A stretch of 64,000 bases of DNA from Cryobacterium sp. BB307 (GTDB lineage: Bacteria; Actinomycetota; Actinomycetes; Actinomycetales; Microbacteriaceae). Both the position numbers and the translations under genes were made by a program. This document shows positions 47,844 through 55,812 of this stretch, in pieces; the first letter of the stretch is position 1, and every line of letters begins with the position of its first letter. The notes under the pieces were generated by a model that did not search any database, was not told the DNA's origin, and saw only the letters and a list, made by a program, of their open reading frames with translations. The DNA is taken from positions 806,001-870,000 of the forward strand of contig NZ_JAANZA010000001.1 of NCBI RefSeq assembly GCF_012274275.1, in the 5' to 3' direction.

Positions 47844-48431
47844 GTGCTGAAAGTGGTCGTGCTGATCTCCGGCGCGGGATCCAACCTGCGCGCGCTGATC
47901 GACGCGACAACGACACCCGGATTTCCGGCGCGCATCGTCGCGGTGGGCGCCGACCGGCCGGCGAGCGGCCTGACGCACGCGACTGAGGCCGGCATCGCCA
48001 CGTTCCAGGTGCCCTGGTCGGAGCACCCGGACCGCGAGTCCTGGGGCCAGGCGCTGGCCGCCCAACTCCGCACAATTGACGCCGACCTCATCGTGCTCAG
48101 CGGGCTCATGCGCCTTCTGCCCGCGACCGTGGTCGACGAGTTCAGCCCGCGCATCCTGAACACGCATCCGGCTTTCCTGCCCGAGTTTCCGGGCGCGCAC
48201 GCGGTTCGGGATGCGATCGCCGCCGGCGTGCGCGAGACCGGGGCATCCATCATCGTCGTCGACAGCGGGGTCGACAGCGGGCCCATCCTCGCCCGGCGGC
48301 GCATCCCGGTGCTCGCCGACGACAGCGAGGACACCCTCCACGAACGCATCAAGATCGTCGAACGGGAGCTCCTCGTGAGCACCGTCCGCGACATCGCAAC
48401 CGGCACCATCACCCTCGAGGAGTACGCATGA
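47844..48431 (+). CDS. purN: Phosphoribosylglycinamide formyltransferase
   Basis: PurN transfers a formyl group from 10-formyl-THF to GAR, the third step of purine synthesis. The 195-residue protein has [16 protein letters not shown] at the start, the catalytic [21 protein letters not shown] (Asn and His) and the Asp in [14 protein letters not shown] start, leaderless. Its stop overlaps the purH start by 4 bases. Confidence 0.96.
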   Translation: MLKVVVLISGAGSNLRALIDATTTPGFPARIVAVGADRPASGLTHATEAGIATFQVPWSEHPDRESWGQALAAQLRTIDADLIVLSGLMRLLPATVVDEFSPRILNTHPAFLPEFPGAHAVRDAIAAGVRETGASIIVVDSGVDSGPILARRRIPVLADDSEDTLHERIKIVERELLVSTVRDIATGTITLEEYA

Positions 48432-49993
48432 ACACCACCGAGCACGACCGGGACGTCGTCCCGATCAAGCGCGCGCTCATTTCGGTGAGCGACAAGTCGG
48501 GCCTGCTCGAGCTCGCTTCAGCGCTCGCCGCGGCCGGGGTCGAGCTCGTGTCCACCGGGTCGACCGCGAAGATGATCGCGGATGCCGGGCATCCGGTCAT
48601 CGAGGTCAGCCAGGTCACCGGCTTCCCCGAGTCCCTCGACGGTCGTGTGAAGACCCTGCATCCGTCGATCCACGCCGGCATCCTCGCCGACCTGCGCCTG
48701 GACGCCCACCAGCGGGAGCTCGAGGGCCTCGACATCGCCCCGTTCGAGCTCGTCGTCGTCAACCTGTACCCGTTCGTCGAGACGGTCGCCAGCGGTGCCG
48801 CTCCGGATGCGGTGATCGAGCAGATCGACATCGGCGGTCCGGCGATGGTGCGGTCAGCGGCGAAGAACCACGCCAACGTCGCGGTCGTCGTCTCGCCGGC
48901 GAACTACCCGTCGATCATCAAGTCGGTGATGGTGGGCGGCACGACGCTCGCGCAGCGCCAGCGTCTCGCCGGTGAGGCGTTCGCGCACACCGCCGCGTAC
49001 GACACCGCGGTTGCACGCTGGTTCGCCGACACCCTCGGGGTGCGGGCGACGAACCCGCACCAGGACGATCTCGAACTGCACTACGTGCAGCCGCGCGCGC
49101 TGCGGTATGGGGAGAACGCGCACCAGCCGGCGACGCTCTACGTGTCACCGGAGGGCCGGGGCATCGCCCAGGCTCAGCAGCTGCACGGCAAGGAGATGTC
49201 GTACAACAACTACGTCGACGCCGACGCCGCGCTTCGTGCCGCGTTCGATTTCGACGAGCCGGCCGTGGCCATCATCAAGCATGCGAACCCGTGCGGGATC
49301 GCGATCGCCGACACCATCGCGGCGGCGCACGAGCGGGCCCACGCGTGCGACCCGGTCTCCGCGTTCGGCGGTGTGATCGCCGCCAACCGTGCCGTCGACG
49401 CCGCGGCCGCGGAGTCGATCCGCGACATCTTCACCGAGGTGATCGTCGCGCCGGACTTCACCCCGGAAGCCATCGAGCTGCTGACCGCGAAGAAGAACCT
49501 GCGCCTGCTCAAGCTCCCGGTCGGCTACCGTCGCGACGAGCTCGAGCTCCGTCAGCTCTCCGGCGGACTGCTCACCCAGACCCCTGACACCCGGTTCGCG
49601 TCGATCTCGGAGTGGACCCTGGTCTCCGGCGACGCGGTCGACGACGCCACCGCTGCCGATCTCGCGTTCGCCTGGCGGGCGGTGCGCGCGGTGAAGTCGA
49701 ACGCGATCCTGCTGGCGCGCGGCGGCGCATCCGTCGGCGTTGGAATGGGCCAGGTCAACCGGGTCGACTCGTGCCGGCTTGCCGTCAACCGGGCGGGTGA
49801 CCGGGCCGCAGGCAGCGTTGCCGCGTCGGATGCGTTCTTCCCCTTCGCGGACGGCCTGCAGATCCTGCTGGACGCGGGCGTGACAGCGGTCGTCCAGCCG
49901 GGCGGCTCGATCCGCGACGAGGAGGTCATCGAGGCGGCGCGAGCTGCGGGCGTGACGATGTACTTCACCGGCGAACGCCACTTCGCGCACTAG
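48428..49993 (+). CDS. purH: Bifunctional AICAR formyltransferase/IMP cyclohydrolase
   Basis: PurH carries out the last two steps to IMP. The 521-residue protein has the N-terminal cyclohydrolase (MGS-like) domain ([42 protein letters not shown]) and the C-terminal transformylase domain with KHANPCG (Lys284, His285). It ends [28 protein letters not shown], the family ending. ATG overlaps purN. IMP made here is the substrate of GuaB and, via XMP, of GuaA in the same window. Confidence 0.98.
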   Translation: MNTTEHDRDVVPIKRALISVSDKSGLLELASALAAAGVELVSTGSTAKMIADAGHPVIEVSQVTGFPESLDGRVKTLHPSIHAGILADLRLDAHQRELEGLDIAPFELVVVNLYPFVETVASGAAPDAVIEQIDIGGPAMVRSAAKNHANVAVVVSPANYPSIIKSVMVGGTTLAQRQRLAGEAFAHTAAYDTAVARWFADTLGVRATNPHQDDLELHYVQPRALRYGENAHQPATLYVSPEGRGIAQAQQLHGKEMSYNNYVDADAALRAAFDFDEPAVAIIKHANPCGIAIADTIAAAHERAHACDPVSAFGGVIAANRAVDAAAAESIRDIFTEVIVAPDFTPEAIELLTAKKNLRLLKLPVGYRRDELELRQLSGGLLTQTPDTRFASISEWTLVSGDAVDDATAADLAFAWRAVRAVKSNAILLARGGASVGVGMGQVNRVDSCRLAVNRAGDRAAGSVAASDAFFPFADGLQILLDAGVTAVVQPGGSIRDEEVIEAARAAGVTMYFTGERHFAH

Positions 49994-50014
49994 ATGCGCC
50001 AGACAAGGAGCACC

Positions 50015-51242
50015 ATGGATTCACCTGCAACGCCCGCACTCGTGCGTCGAATCGCCGCGGGAGTCGCCGCTGGATTCACCTCGGCCGCCGTCACCCACTT
50101 CATCTGCCTGTTCGTGTTCTTCCTGGCGTCCGCAGCGAACCCGGAGGCGTTCCGGCAGCTGAACGACTACTTCCTGCCTTCCAGCCTGCTGCTCTTCGTG
50201 CTGCTGTCGCTGATCGCCGTGTTCGACGGATTGCGGCGCTGGTACATCGCGATTCCGGCGGCGCTCGTCGCGGCCGTGCTCGCGGCGTTCGCCGGCACGA
50301 CCATCGCACTCGGCGCGACCGGTGTCGTGCTTGACGCGGTCGCCCTCGAGTTCGTGGCGCGGTCCCTCGCCGGCCCCAACTTGGCCTTCATCATCTTCGC
50401 GACCCTGGTGACCGCGACGCTGGGTCGACGCGTGTGGTCGCTGATCGCGGGCGGCAAGCTGGATTCGCCACGCATCCGGGACCGCCGCGTCGCCCTGGTC
50501 AGACTGCCCGCGGGCAACCTGGCCGACGGCATCGTGACGCACCAGGCGCGGGTCGGTATCGACACCGACCTCGCCGACCGGCAGTGGGACGAGTATGTGA
50601 GCGCGCTCGACGAGCACGGCTGGGACACCGTCGAGGTGCCGGTGGCACCGGATGCCGCCGACTCGGTGTTCATCGAGGACACCGTTGTCATGTTCGGCGA
50701 CCTCGCGGTCGTCACCAGCCCGGGCGCGGAGTCGCGGCGGGGCGAGACCGCGGCGGTCGAGGAGACCGTGCGCGAGCTGGGGTTGCGCGTCGAACGGATC
50801 GAGCTGCCCGGCACCCCTCGAGGGCGGCGATGTCCTCAAGGTCGGCAAGACCGTGTACGTCGGGCGAAGCGGGCGAACCAACGCCGAAGGCATCCGGCAG
50901 CTGCGCGCCCTGGTGAGCCACCTCGGCTACACGGTCGTCGCGGTGCCCGTGTCCAAGGTGCTGCACCTGAAGACCGCGGTCACCGCCCTGCCGGATGGGA
51001 CAGTCATCGGCTACGCGCCGAACGTGGATGACCCGAACGCGTTCGGACGGTTCCTCGCGGTGCCGGAGGAGACGGGATCGGCCGTGATCGTGCTGAATGA
51101 GAGCACCGTGCTCATGGCGGCGTCGGCGCCGCAGAGTGCTGCGCTGATCCGCGACCTGGGGTACAACGTCGTGGCGGTCGACATCTCCGAGTTCGAGAAG
51201 CTCGAGGGCTGCGTCACCTGCCTGAGCGTACGGGTGCGCTGA
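50015..51242 (+). pseudogene. Membrane-anchored dimethylargininase (DDAH family), frameshifted
   Basis: Residues 1-150 form a four-helix membrane domain (about 19-39, 57-72, 77-105, 123-143); from ~157 a DDAH guanidine-hydrolase domain begins: RRVALVRLPAGNLADGIVTH, SVFIEDTVVM, GAESRRGE. At 50814-50817 a run of four C where three are expected breaks the frame near residue 267; after it the other frame continues with LEGGDVLKVGKTVYVGRSGR, the catalytic His in VLHLKTAVTALPDGTVIG and the catalytic Cys in EGCVTCLSVRVR. Removing one C gives 408 residues exactly in frame. ATG 50015 has AAGGAG upstream. DDAH cleaves methylated arginine to citrulline. It may be a true pseudogene or a sequencing error. 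Confidence 0.85.
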
Positions 51243-51265
51243 CCGGTTCGGTGGTCGAGCCGGTC

Positions 51266-51330
51266 GCGCGGGTCGTCCTTACACGCGCGGGTCGAATTGG
51301 ACCCGCGCGTGGAAAGTGGACCCGCGCACG
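51266..51330. repeat. 65-bp dispersed repeat, copy B
   Basis: Copy B of the family at 36693 and 58921 (55 of 65 bases shared with A, 49 with C, no gaps). It contains a perfect 10-bp hairpin, ACGCGCGGGT (51283-51292) with ACCCGCGCGT (51301-51310). It lies in the 103-base gap between the converging DDAH and ABC ATPase genes. Confidence 0.82.
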
Positions 51331-51345
51331 CTTGTTTGTAGCAGG

Positions 51346-52071
51346 TCAGCCCGCGGGCACCTCGGCCGCGTGACGACCGTGCCGGCGGCCGGCATCCGTC
51401 AGTCGACCGTCGTGCAGCTCGACCACGGTATCCGCGCGCTGCACGAGCAGCGGGTCGTGTGTCGACACGATCGCGGCGAGTCCCTGCTTGTGCACGAGCT
51501 CGCTGATCAGGTCCATGATCGTCGCGGCCGTGCGGCTGTCGAGCTGCCCGGTCGGCTCATCCGCCAACAGGATGCGCGGCTGAGACACGATCGCGCGCGC
51601 GATACCGACCCGCTGCTGCTGCCCCCCGGACAGCTCGTACGGCCGTTGCGCCGCCTGCCCGCTTAAGCCGACCAGTTCCAGTGCTTCGGCCACCCGCTCA
51701 TCGCGCTCACTCGCATCCACCCGGGCGATCCGCAGCGGCACCTCGACGTTCTCGGCCGCCGACAGCACCGGGATCAGACCGAACGACTGGAACACGTAGC
51801 CGAGCTTCTCCCGCCGCACTGCGATGCGGGCATCCTCCGGCATCGCGGTCAGCTCGTCGTCGCCGACCCACACGCTCCCTGCGGTCGGTGCGTCGAGGCC
51901 GCCGAGCAGGTTCAGCAGGGTCGTCTTGCCTGCTCCGGATGGCCCGCGCACGACCAACAGTTCGCCCTCGTGCAGTCTCAGGTCGATGTCGGCGCACGCA
52001 TGCACGTCGCCCGCCTCGGTCGAGAAGGTGCGGGTCAGACGCTCCGCGCGCAGCGCGATCTGCACGGTCAT
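51346..52071 (-). CDS. MacB/LolD-type ABC transporter ATP-binding protein
   Basis: A 241-residue ATPase of the type that works with FtsX-like permeases (mechanotransmission transporters). Walker A GPSGAGKTTLLNLLGG, Q-loop YVFQSFGLIPVLSAAENV, signature LSGGQQQRVGIARAI, Walker B ILLADEPTGQLD and H-loop STHDPLL are intact. GTGA-type overlap of 4 bases with the upstream ATPase gene. Last gene of a four-gene minus-strand operon with two ATPases and two large permeases; each ATPase may serve one permease or they may form mixed pairs. Confidence 0.9.
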   Translation of the reverse strand: MTVQIALRAERLTRTFSTEAGDVHACADIDLRLHEGELLVVRGPSGAGKTTLLNLLGGLDAPTAGSVWVGDDELTAMPEDARIAVRREKLGYVFQSFGLIPVLSAAENVEVPLRIARVDASERDERVAEALELVGLSGQAAQRPYELSGGQQQRVGIARAIVSQPRILLADEPTGQLDSRTAATIMDLISELVHKQGLAAIVSTHDPLLVQRADTVVELHDGRLTDAGRRHGRHAAEVPAG

Positions 52072-53027
52072 GACTGCTCCTCCTCGTCGACTTCGGATGC
52101 CTCGTCCGGCTTGGTCTGCCCCGGCCAGACACCGACGTGGTCCGGCTCGAGCGCGAGTCGCACGCGGTCCCGCAGGTCGAGTGCGGCCATGAACTCGTCC
52201 GGAAGCTGAAGCCGCCCGACCCTGTCGAGCACGGCGAACTCCTCCGCGACCGCGTGCTCGCGGCCCTCTTCATCGAGCCGCGTGCTGCGCAGCACCTCGG
52301 TCGAGGTGCGCCCGTCGCGGATCTGCACGGTTCGGGCGACGTGCTCGGAGACGGTGGGGTCATGCGTCACGATGAGCGTCGTCACCCCGAGCTCACGGTT
52401 CACACCGCGCATCGCCTCGAGCACGGCGGCCGACGTGGCGTCGTCGAGCTCGCCGGTGGGCTCGTCGGCTAGCAGCACGCGCGGCTCTGCGACTATCGCC
52501 ACCGCGATCGCCACCCGCTGCTGCTCGCCGCCCGACATCTCGCTCGGCTTGCGGTCGGCGACGTGCGAGACCTCGAGCAGGTCGAGCACCTCCGCGATGC
52601 GGCGCGCGCGCGCGTCGCCGCGGAGCTTGCCGGAGATGGCCAGTGTCGCGGCGACGTTCTCGGCGGCCGTCAGGTACGGGAGCAGGTTCCGCGAGGTCTG
52701 CTGCCAGACGAATCCGACGCTCGAGCGGCGGAAGGCGACCCGCTCGGCTCTGCCCATCGCGAGCAGGTCGTGGCCGGCGACCCGCGCTACGCCGGCCGTC
52801 GGCAGGTCCAGCCCGGACAGGATCGACAGCAGCGTCGACTTGCCGGACCCGGATGCGCCGATCACGGCAACCAGTTCGCCCGGCTCGATCCGCAGGTTGA
52901 GTCCCTGCAGGGCCTGCACCTCGATGCCTTTCGCGGTGAAGATTCGCACGAGGTCGGAGCAGAGGATGTCCGGTTCGCCTGCGACGCGCGGTCGCGTGCT
53001 TTGGCGGTTCGGGGCGGTCACTGTCAT
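52068..53027 (-). CDS. MacB-type ABC transporter ATP-binding protein with AbrB-like C-terminal tail
   Basis: A 319-residue ATPase. The core (about 18-245) has Walker A GASGSGKST (57-65), signature MSGGEQQRVAIAVAI (164-178), Walker B VLLADEPTGELD and H-loop VTHDPTV. About 75 residues follow that are absent from ordinary MacB ATPases. Within them FAVLDRVGRLQLPDEFMAAL and DRVRLALEPDHVGVWP (264-302) match the swapped-hairpin AbrB/SpoVT pattern (D..GR..LP.E...L.. .D.V.L..E.D.V). The tail ends in acidic residues. It could mediate dimer contacts or regulation. ATG 53027 with AAGGA upstream; 4 bases after the permease gene. Confidence 0.86.
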   Translation of the reverse strand: MTVTAPNRQSTRPRVAGEPDILCSDLVRIFTAKGIEVQALQGLNLRIEPGELVAVIGASGSGKSTLLSILSGLDLPTAGVARVAGHDLLAMGRAERVAFRRSSVGFVWQQTSRNLLPYLTAAENVAATLAISGKLRGDARARRIAEVLDLLEVSHVADRKPSEMSGGEQQRVAIAVAIVAEPRVLLADEPTGELDDATSAAVLEAMRGVNRELGVTTLIVTHDPTVSEHVARTVQIRDGRTSTEVLRSTRLDEEGREHAVAEEFAVLDRVGRLQLPDEFMAALDLRDRVRLALEPDHVGVWPGQTKPDEASEVDEEEQS

Positions 53028-53031
53028 GGGT

Positions 53032-55812
53032 TCATCCTTCCTCGACAGTACGCAGAACGGTGGCGGCGCGGGCACGCCGGGTGACCATGAGCGACACAGC
53101 GGTCAGGGCGGCGGTCGCCAACAGGAAGCCCAGGAGGGCGCCCACGAGCACGAGGGGGTCGACCGCGTAAGCGGGCTGCAGCGTTCCTCCGGTGAAGCCG
53201 CGCAGGTCGACACCGGCGAGGACAACGAACGGCAGACCGACACCGAGCAGCGACCCGACGACGAGCGCGGTCACCGCGATCGGTCCGAGTTCCCAGCCGA
53301 TGAGCCCGCGGCCCACCCTTCTGCGGGCGCCGAGTGTCGACAGCAGCGCGAGCAGCCGCTCCCGCGACGCAGTGCCGAGCACGAGTGTCATCACAACCGC
53401 GATGGTGCTGAGCAGCGCGGTGATGGCGATGGCGAGCAGCAGCGCCGCTTGCAGCCCGGATACCGCGGGCGAGCGGTCGAACGCCGCGCTGACGGATGCG
53501 GGCGAGTCGATGCGAACTGCGTCACCAAGCAGCGCCCGGATGCTCGAAACGACCTGCTCAGTGCTCGCCGAATCGCTGAGGCCGATCAGGAAAGTCTGGT
53601 TGCTGGAGGTCCCGTCGAACATGAGGTCGAACGCGGCGCGATCAATGACAATCCAATTCGCCCGGGCGCCGATCGGTGTTATTCCGCCGACGGAGTCCGC
53701 AACCTCGACCGGGACACTGTTCAGCCTCAATTCCGTTCTGCCGTCGATGTCATCTGCCACCGAAGACGACACCAGGATCGGCACAGGCTGCCCCTCCTGA
53801 ACGGCAAGGTCGACACCAGGCGGCAGCAGCCCCGGTTGGTCGCCCTGTGCCTGCCTGACGGCTCCACCGTCGATGACGAACACCGTCGCGTTTCCGCGCT
53901 CGCCGGCGACGTCGAGCGTTGCGGGTTCAGCGCCGGAGATACCCGCGACGACGTCGACACCGTCGACCTGTGTGAGCTGCTCGTGCTGGTCGATCGTGAA
54001 GCTCGACCCGCTGACCTGCAGGTCTCCACCGACCTGCATGCGTGCGGCGGTGTCGACACCCGTGCGCAGGGTGGAGAGCAAGATCACCGAGGAGATCGCG
54101 ACTGACACGCCGACGACGAGGGCGAGCACCGGAACCAGACCGGCCGACGGGTCACGCAGCGCGCGAGCGGTGCCGAGGAAGCTCCCCAGAGGGTTGCCGC
54201 GTCTTGCCCGTTCGTGCAGGGCGGTAAGCGGCAGCGGGTAGAGACGCAGCGCCAGCACACAGCCGAGCAGCGACAACAGCAGGGGAGTCGCGGCCAGTAG
54301 CGGGTCGATCCCCACCGTCGACGCCGAGGTGGTCAGGCCGCGCTGCAGCAGCACGATCACTGCGGCTACGGCGAGCAGCGCGAGGACCAGTTCGGCGATC
54401 TTCCGGAAGCGTCCGCTGCCGGCGGTATCGACGTCCGTTCGATGGATGGATTCGATGACGCTTCCGCTCAGGGCGACCAGCACTACAGCGGGCGCGATGG
54501 CGACGATGAGAGGCAGCACGAGTTGCAACGGGCTGAACGCACCGCCGACGAGCAACACCCCGAGTGCGACTCCGATGATGCCGGCGGGCACGCCGACGAC
54601 CAGGCCCTCGATTGCGCTGAGCCTGCGCAGCTGCCTCCCGGATGCGCCGCGCGCCGACAGCAGCCGCAACGCCGACCCGCGACCGGTGGCGATCATCCGG
54701 CATCCGAGGAACAGCACAGCGGCTCCGACGCCGAGCGGACCCGCCGCGGTCATGGCGAGCACCGCGTTGGTCGCGGCGTTGCGCTCCAATGCGAGTTCGA
54801 GTGGTGGGATCACGTCGGCGGTGAAAAACACGGATCGGATGCCGTAATCGAGTCGGCCGGTCGAGATGGTGTGCCCGACACTCGTGTACTTGCGGACCTC
54901 CGCGAGGATGGCGTTCGCGTTGTCGACTGTGATGGCGTCAGTAGCCAGCGGGAACCACACCTTGGTGCCGGCGCCCTGCCCGTGCACCCCGAGACCATAG
55001 ATCGTGCCTGGGTGCACGAAGCCGGTTCCGGTCACGGTGGGGGGCAGGTTGCCATCGTCGAAGACGAATGGATCGAGGATCGAGGTCGCGTGATCCCAGA
55101 ACTCGTCATCGGGGTCGATCGCGGTGAAGGTCCCGCTGAGCACGACGTGCCGCTCCGCCGGCACGGGCACATTTGACATGTACATGATCGTGCGCGCCTC
55201 GCCGACGGCCCACCCCATGCGCGCGGCGGCTTCCGCCGACAGCGCGACCTCCATTGGAGGGATCTCGAATTGTGCAGGATCGAAGTTGGCCCAGTCATCG
55301 CCGGTCAATGGCATCGGCAACGGCGGAATCGGCCGCGGGGTCGTGCCTTCGATGAACTGCACACGCGACTCGTAGAGCGGGTCGGCAGCGAACCCGATCT
55401 CAAGCTCACGGGGAGCTTCAACGAGCGGAACGGCACCCGATCGCAAGATGTACTGGCCGGTTCCGAGCGCCGATCGCAACGAGTCGCCGGCCTCGTGCCG
55501 CACCCGCTCGAGCGCTTCGGCGAACCCACCCAAGGCGGCCTCGACATCCGGTGCATACCCCGTCTCGCCGCTTTCCGATGGACCGTTGGCAGGCCACTGG
55601 GGATCTTCGTCCACCAGATCGCGCTCTGGGGCGCTCAGGCGCCCGAGTTCGTAGCCGAGCGCCGCATCGTTGAGCACGGCGACCGCACGCGGCCCTGCCG
55701 TCGCGAGCGCGGCGAGCAGCAGCACGAGCACCGCGACGGTGATGCCGGCGGCCGGGCGTGCGCTCAGGTGCCGCCACAGGAGAGACCCGGTTCCGGTTCG
55801 CGAACCGCTCAT
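53032..55812 (-). CDS. FtsX-like ABC permease (926 residues)
   Basis: A large FtsX/MacB-type permease. An N-terminal membrane helix (AAGITVAVLVLLLAALATAG, about 21-40) is followed by a ~330-residue extracytoplasmic region, several central membrane helices (about 345-590), a second extracytoplasmic region, and a C-terminal FtsX unit of three helices (near 755-925) with the cytoplasmic RERLLALLSTLGARRRV loop that docks on the ATPase. ATG 55812 has GAGGAGG upstream and overlaps the previous stop by 4 bases; the longer open frame is unsupported. Substrate unknown: lipoproteins, lipids and peptides are all known for the class. Confidence 0.85.
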   Translation of the reverse strand: MSGSRTGTGSLLWRHLSARPAAGITVAVLVLLLAALATAGPRAVAVLNDAALGYELGRLSAPERDLVDEDPQWPANGPSESGETGYAPDVEAALGGFAEALERVRHEAGDSLRSALGTGQYILRSGAVPLVEAPRELEIGFAADPLYESRVQFIEGTTPRPIPPLPMPLTGDDWANFDPAQFEIPPMEVALSAEAAARMGWAVGEARTIMYMSNVPVPAERHVVLSGTFTAIDPDDEFWDHATSILDPFVFDDGNLPPTVTGTGFVHPGTIYGLGVHGQGAGTKVWFPLATDAITVDNANAILAEVRKYTSVGHTISTGRLDYGIRSVFFTADVIPPLELALERNAATNAVLAMTAAGPLGVGAAVLFLGCRMIATGRGSALRLLSARGASGRQLRRLSAIEGLVVGVPAGIIGVALGVLLVGGAFSPLQLVLPLIVAIAPAVVLVALSGSVIESIHRTDVDTAGSGRFRKIAELVLALLAVAAVIVLLQRGLTTSASTVGIDPLLAATPLLLSLLGCVLALRLYPLPLTALHERARRGNPLGSFLGTARALRDPSAGLVPVLALVVGVSVAISSVILLSTLRTGVDTAARMQVGGDLQVSGSSFTIDQHEQLTQVDGVDVVAGISGAEPATLDVAGERGNATVFVIDGGAVRQAQGDQPGLLPPGVDLAVQEGQPVPILVSSSVADDIDGRTELRLNSVPVEVADSVGGITPIGARANWIVIDRAAFDLMFDGTSSNQTFLIGLSDSASTEQVVSSIRALLGDAVRIDSPASVSAAFDRSPAVSGLQAALLLAIAITALLSTIAVVMTLVLGTASRERLLALLSTLGARRRVGRGLIGWELGPIAVTALVVGSLLGVGLPFVVLAGVDLRGFTGGTLQPAYAVDPLVLVGALLGFLLATAALTAVSLMVTRRARAATVLRTVEEG

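Noticed and set aside
46452-48341. 629-codon open frame on the minus strand opposite the DUF6350, purN and element region
   Set aside because: It is rich in Arg, Glu, Gln and Asp with no recognisable domain, and lies opposite well-supported genes; it is the usual antisense shadow in high-GC DNA.
50814-51031. Arg/Gly-rich tail of the first DDAH frame read as a novel C-terminus
   Set aside because: The conserved DDAH sequence continues in the other frame after one extra C, so the tail is an out-of-frame product.
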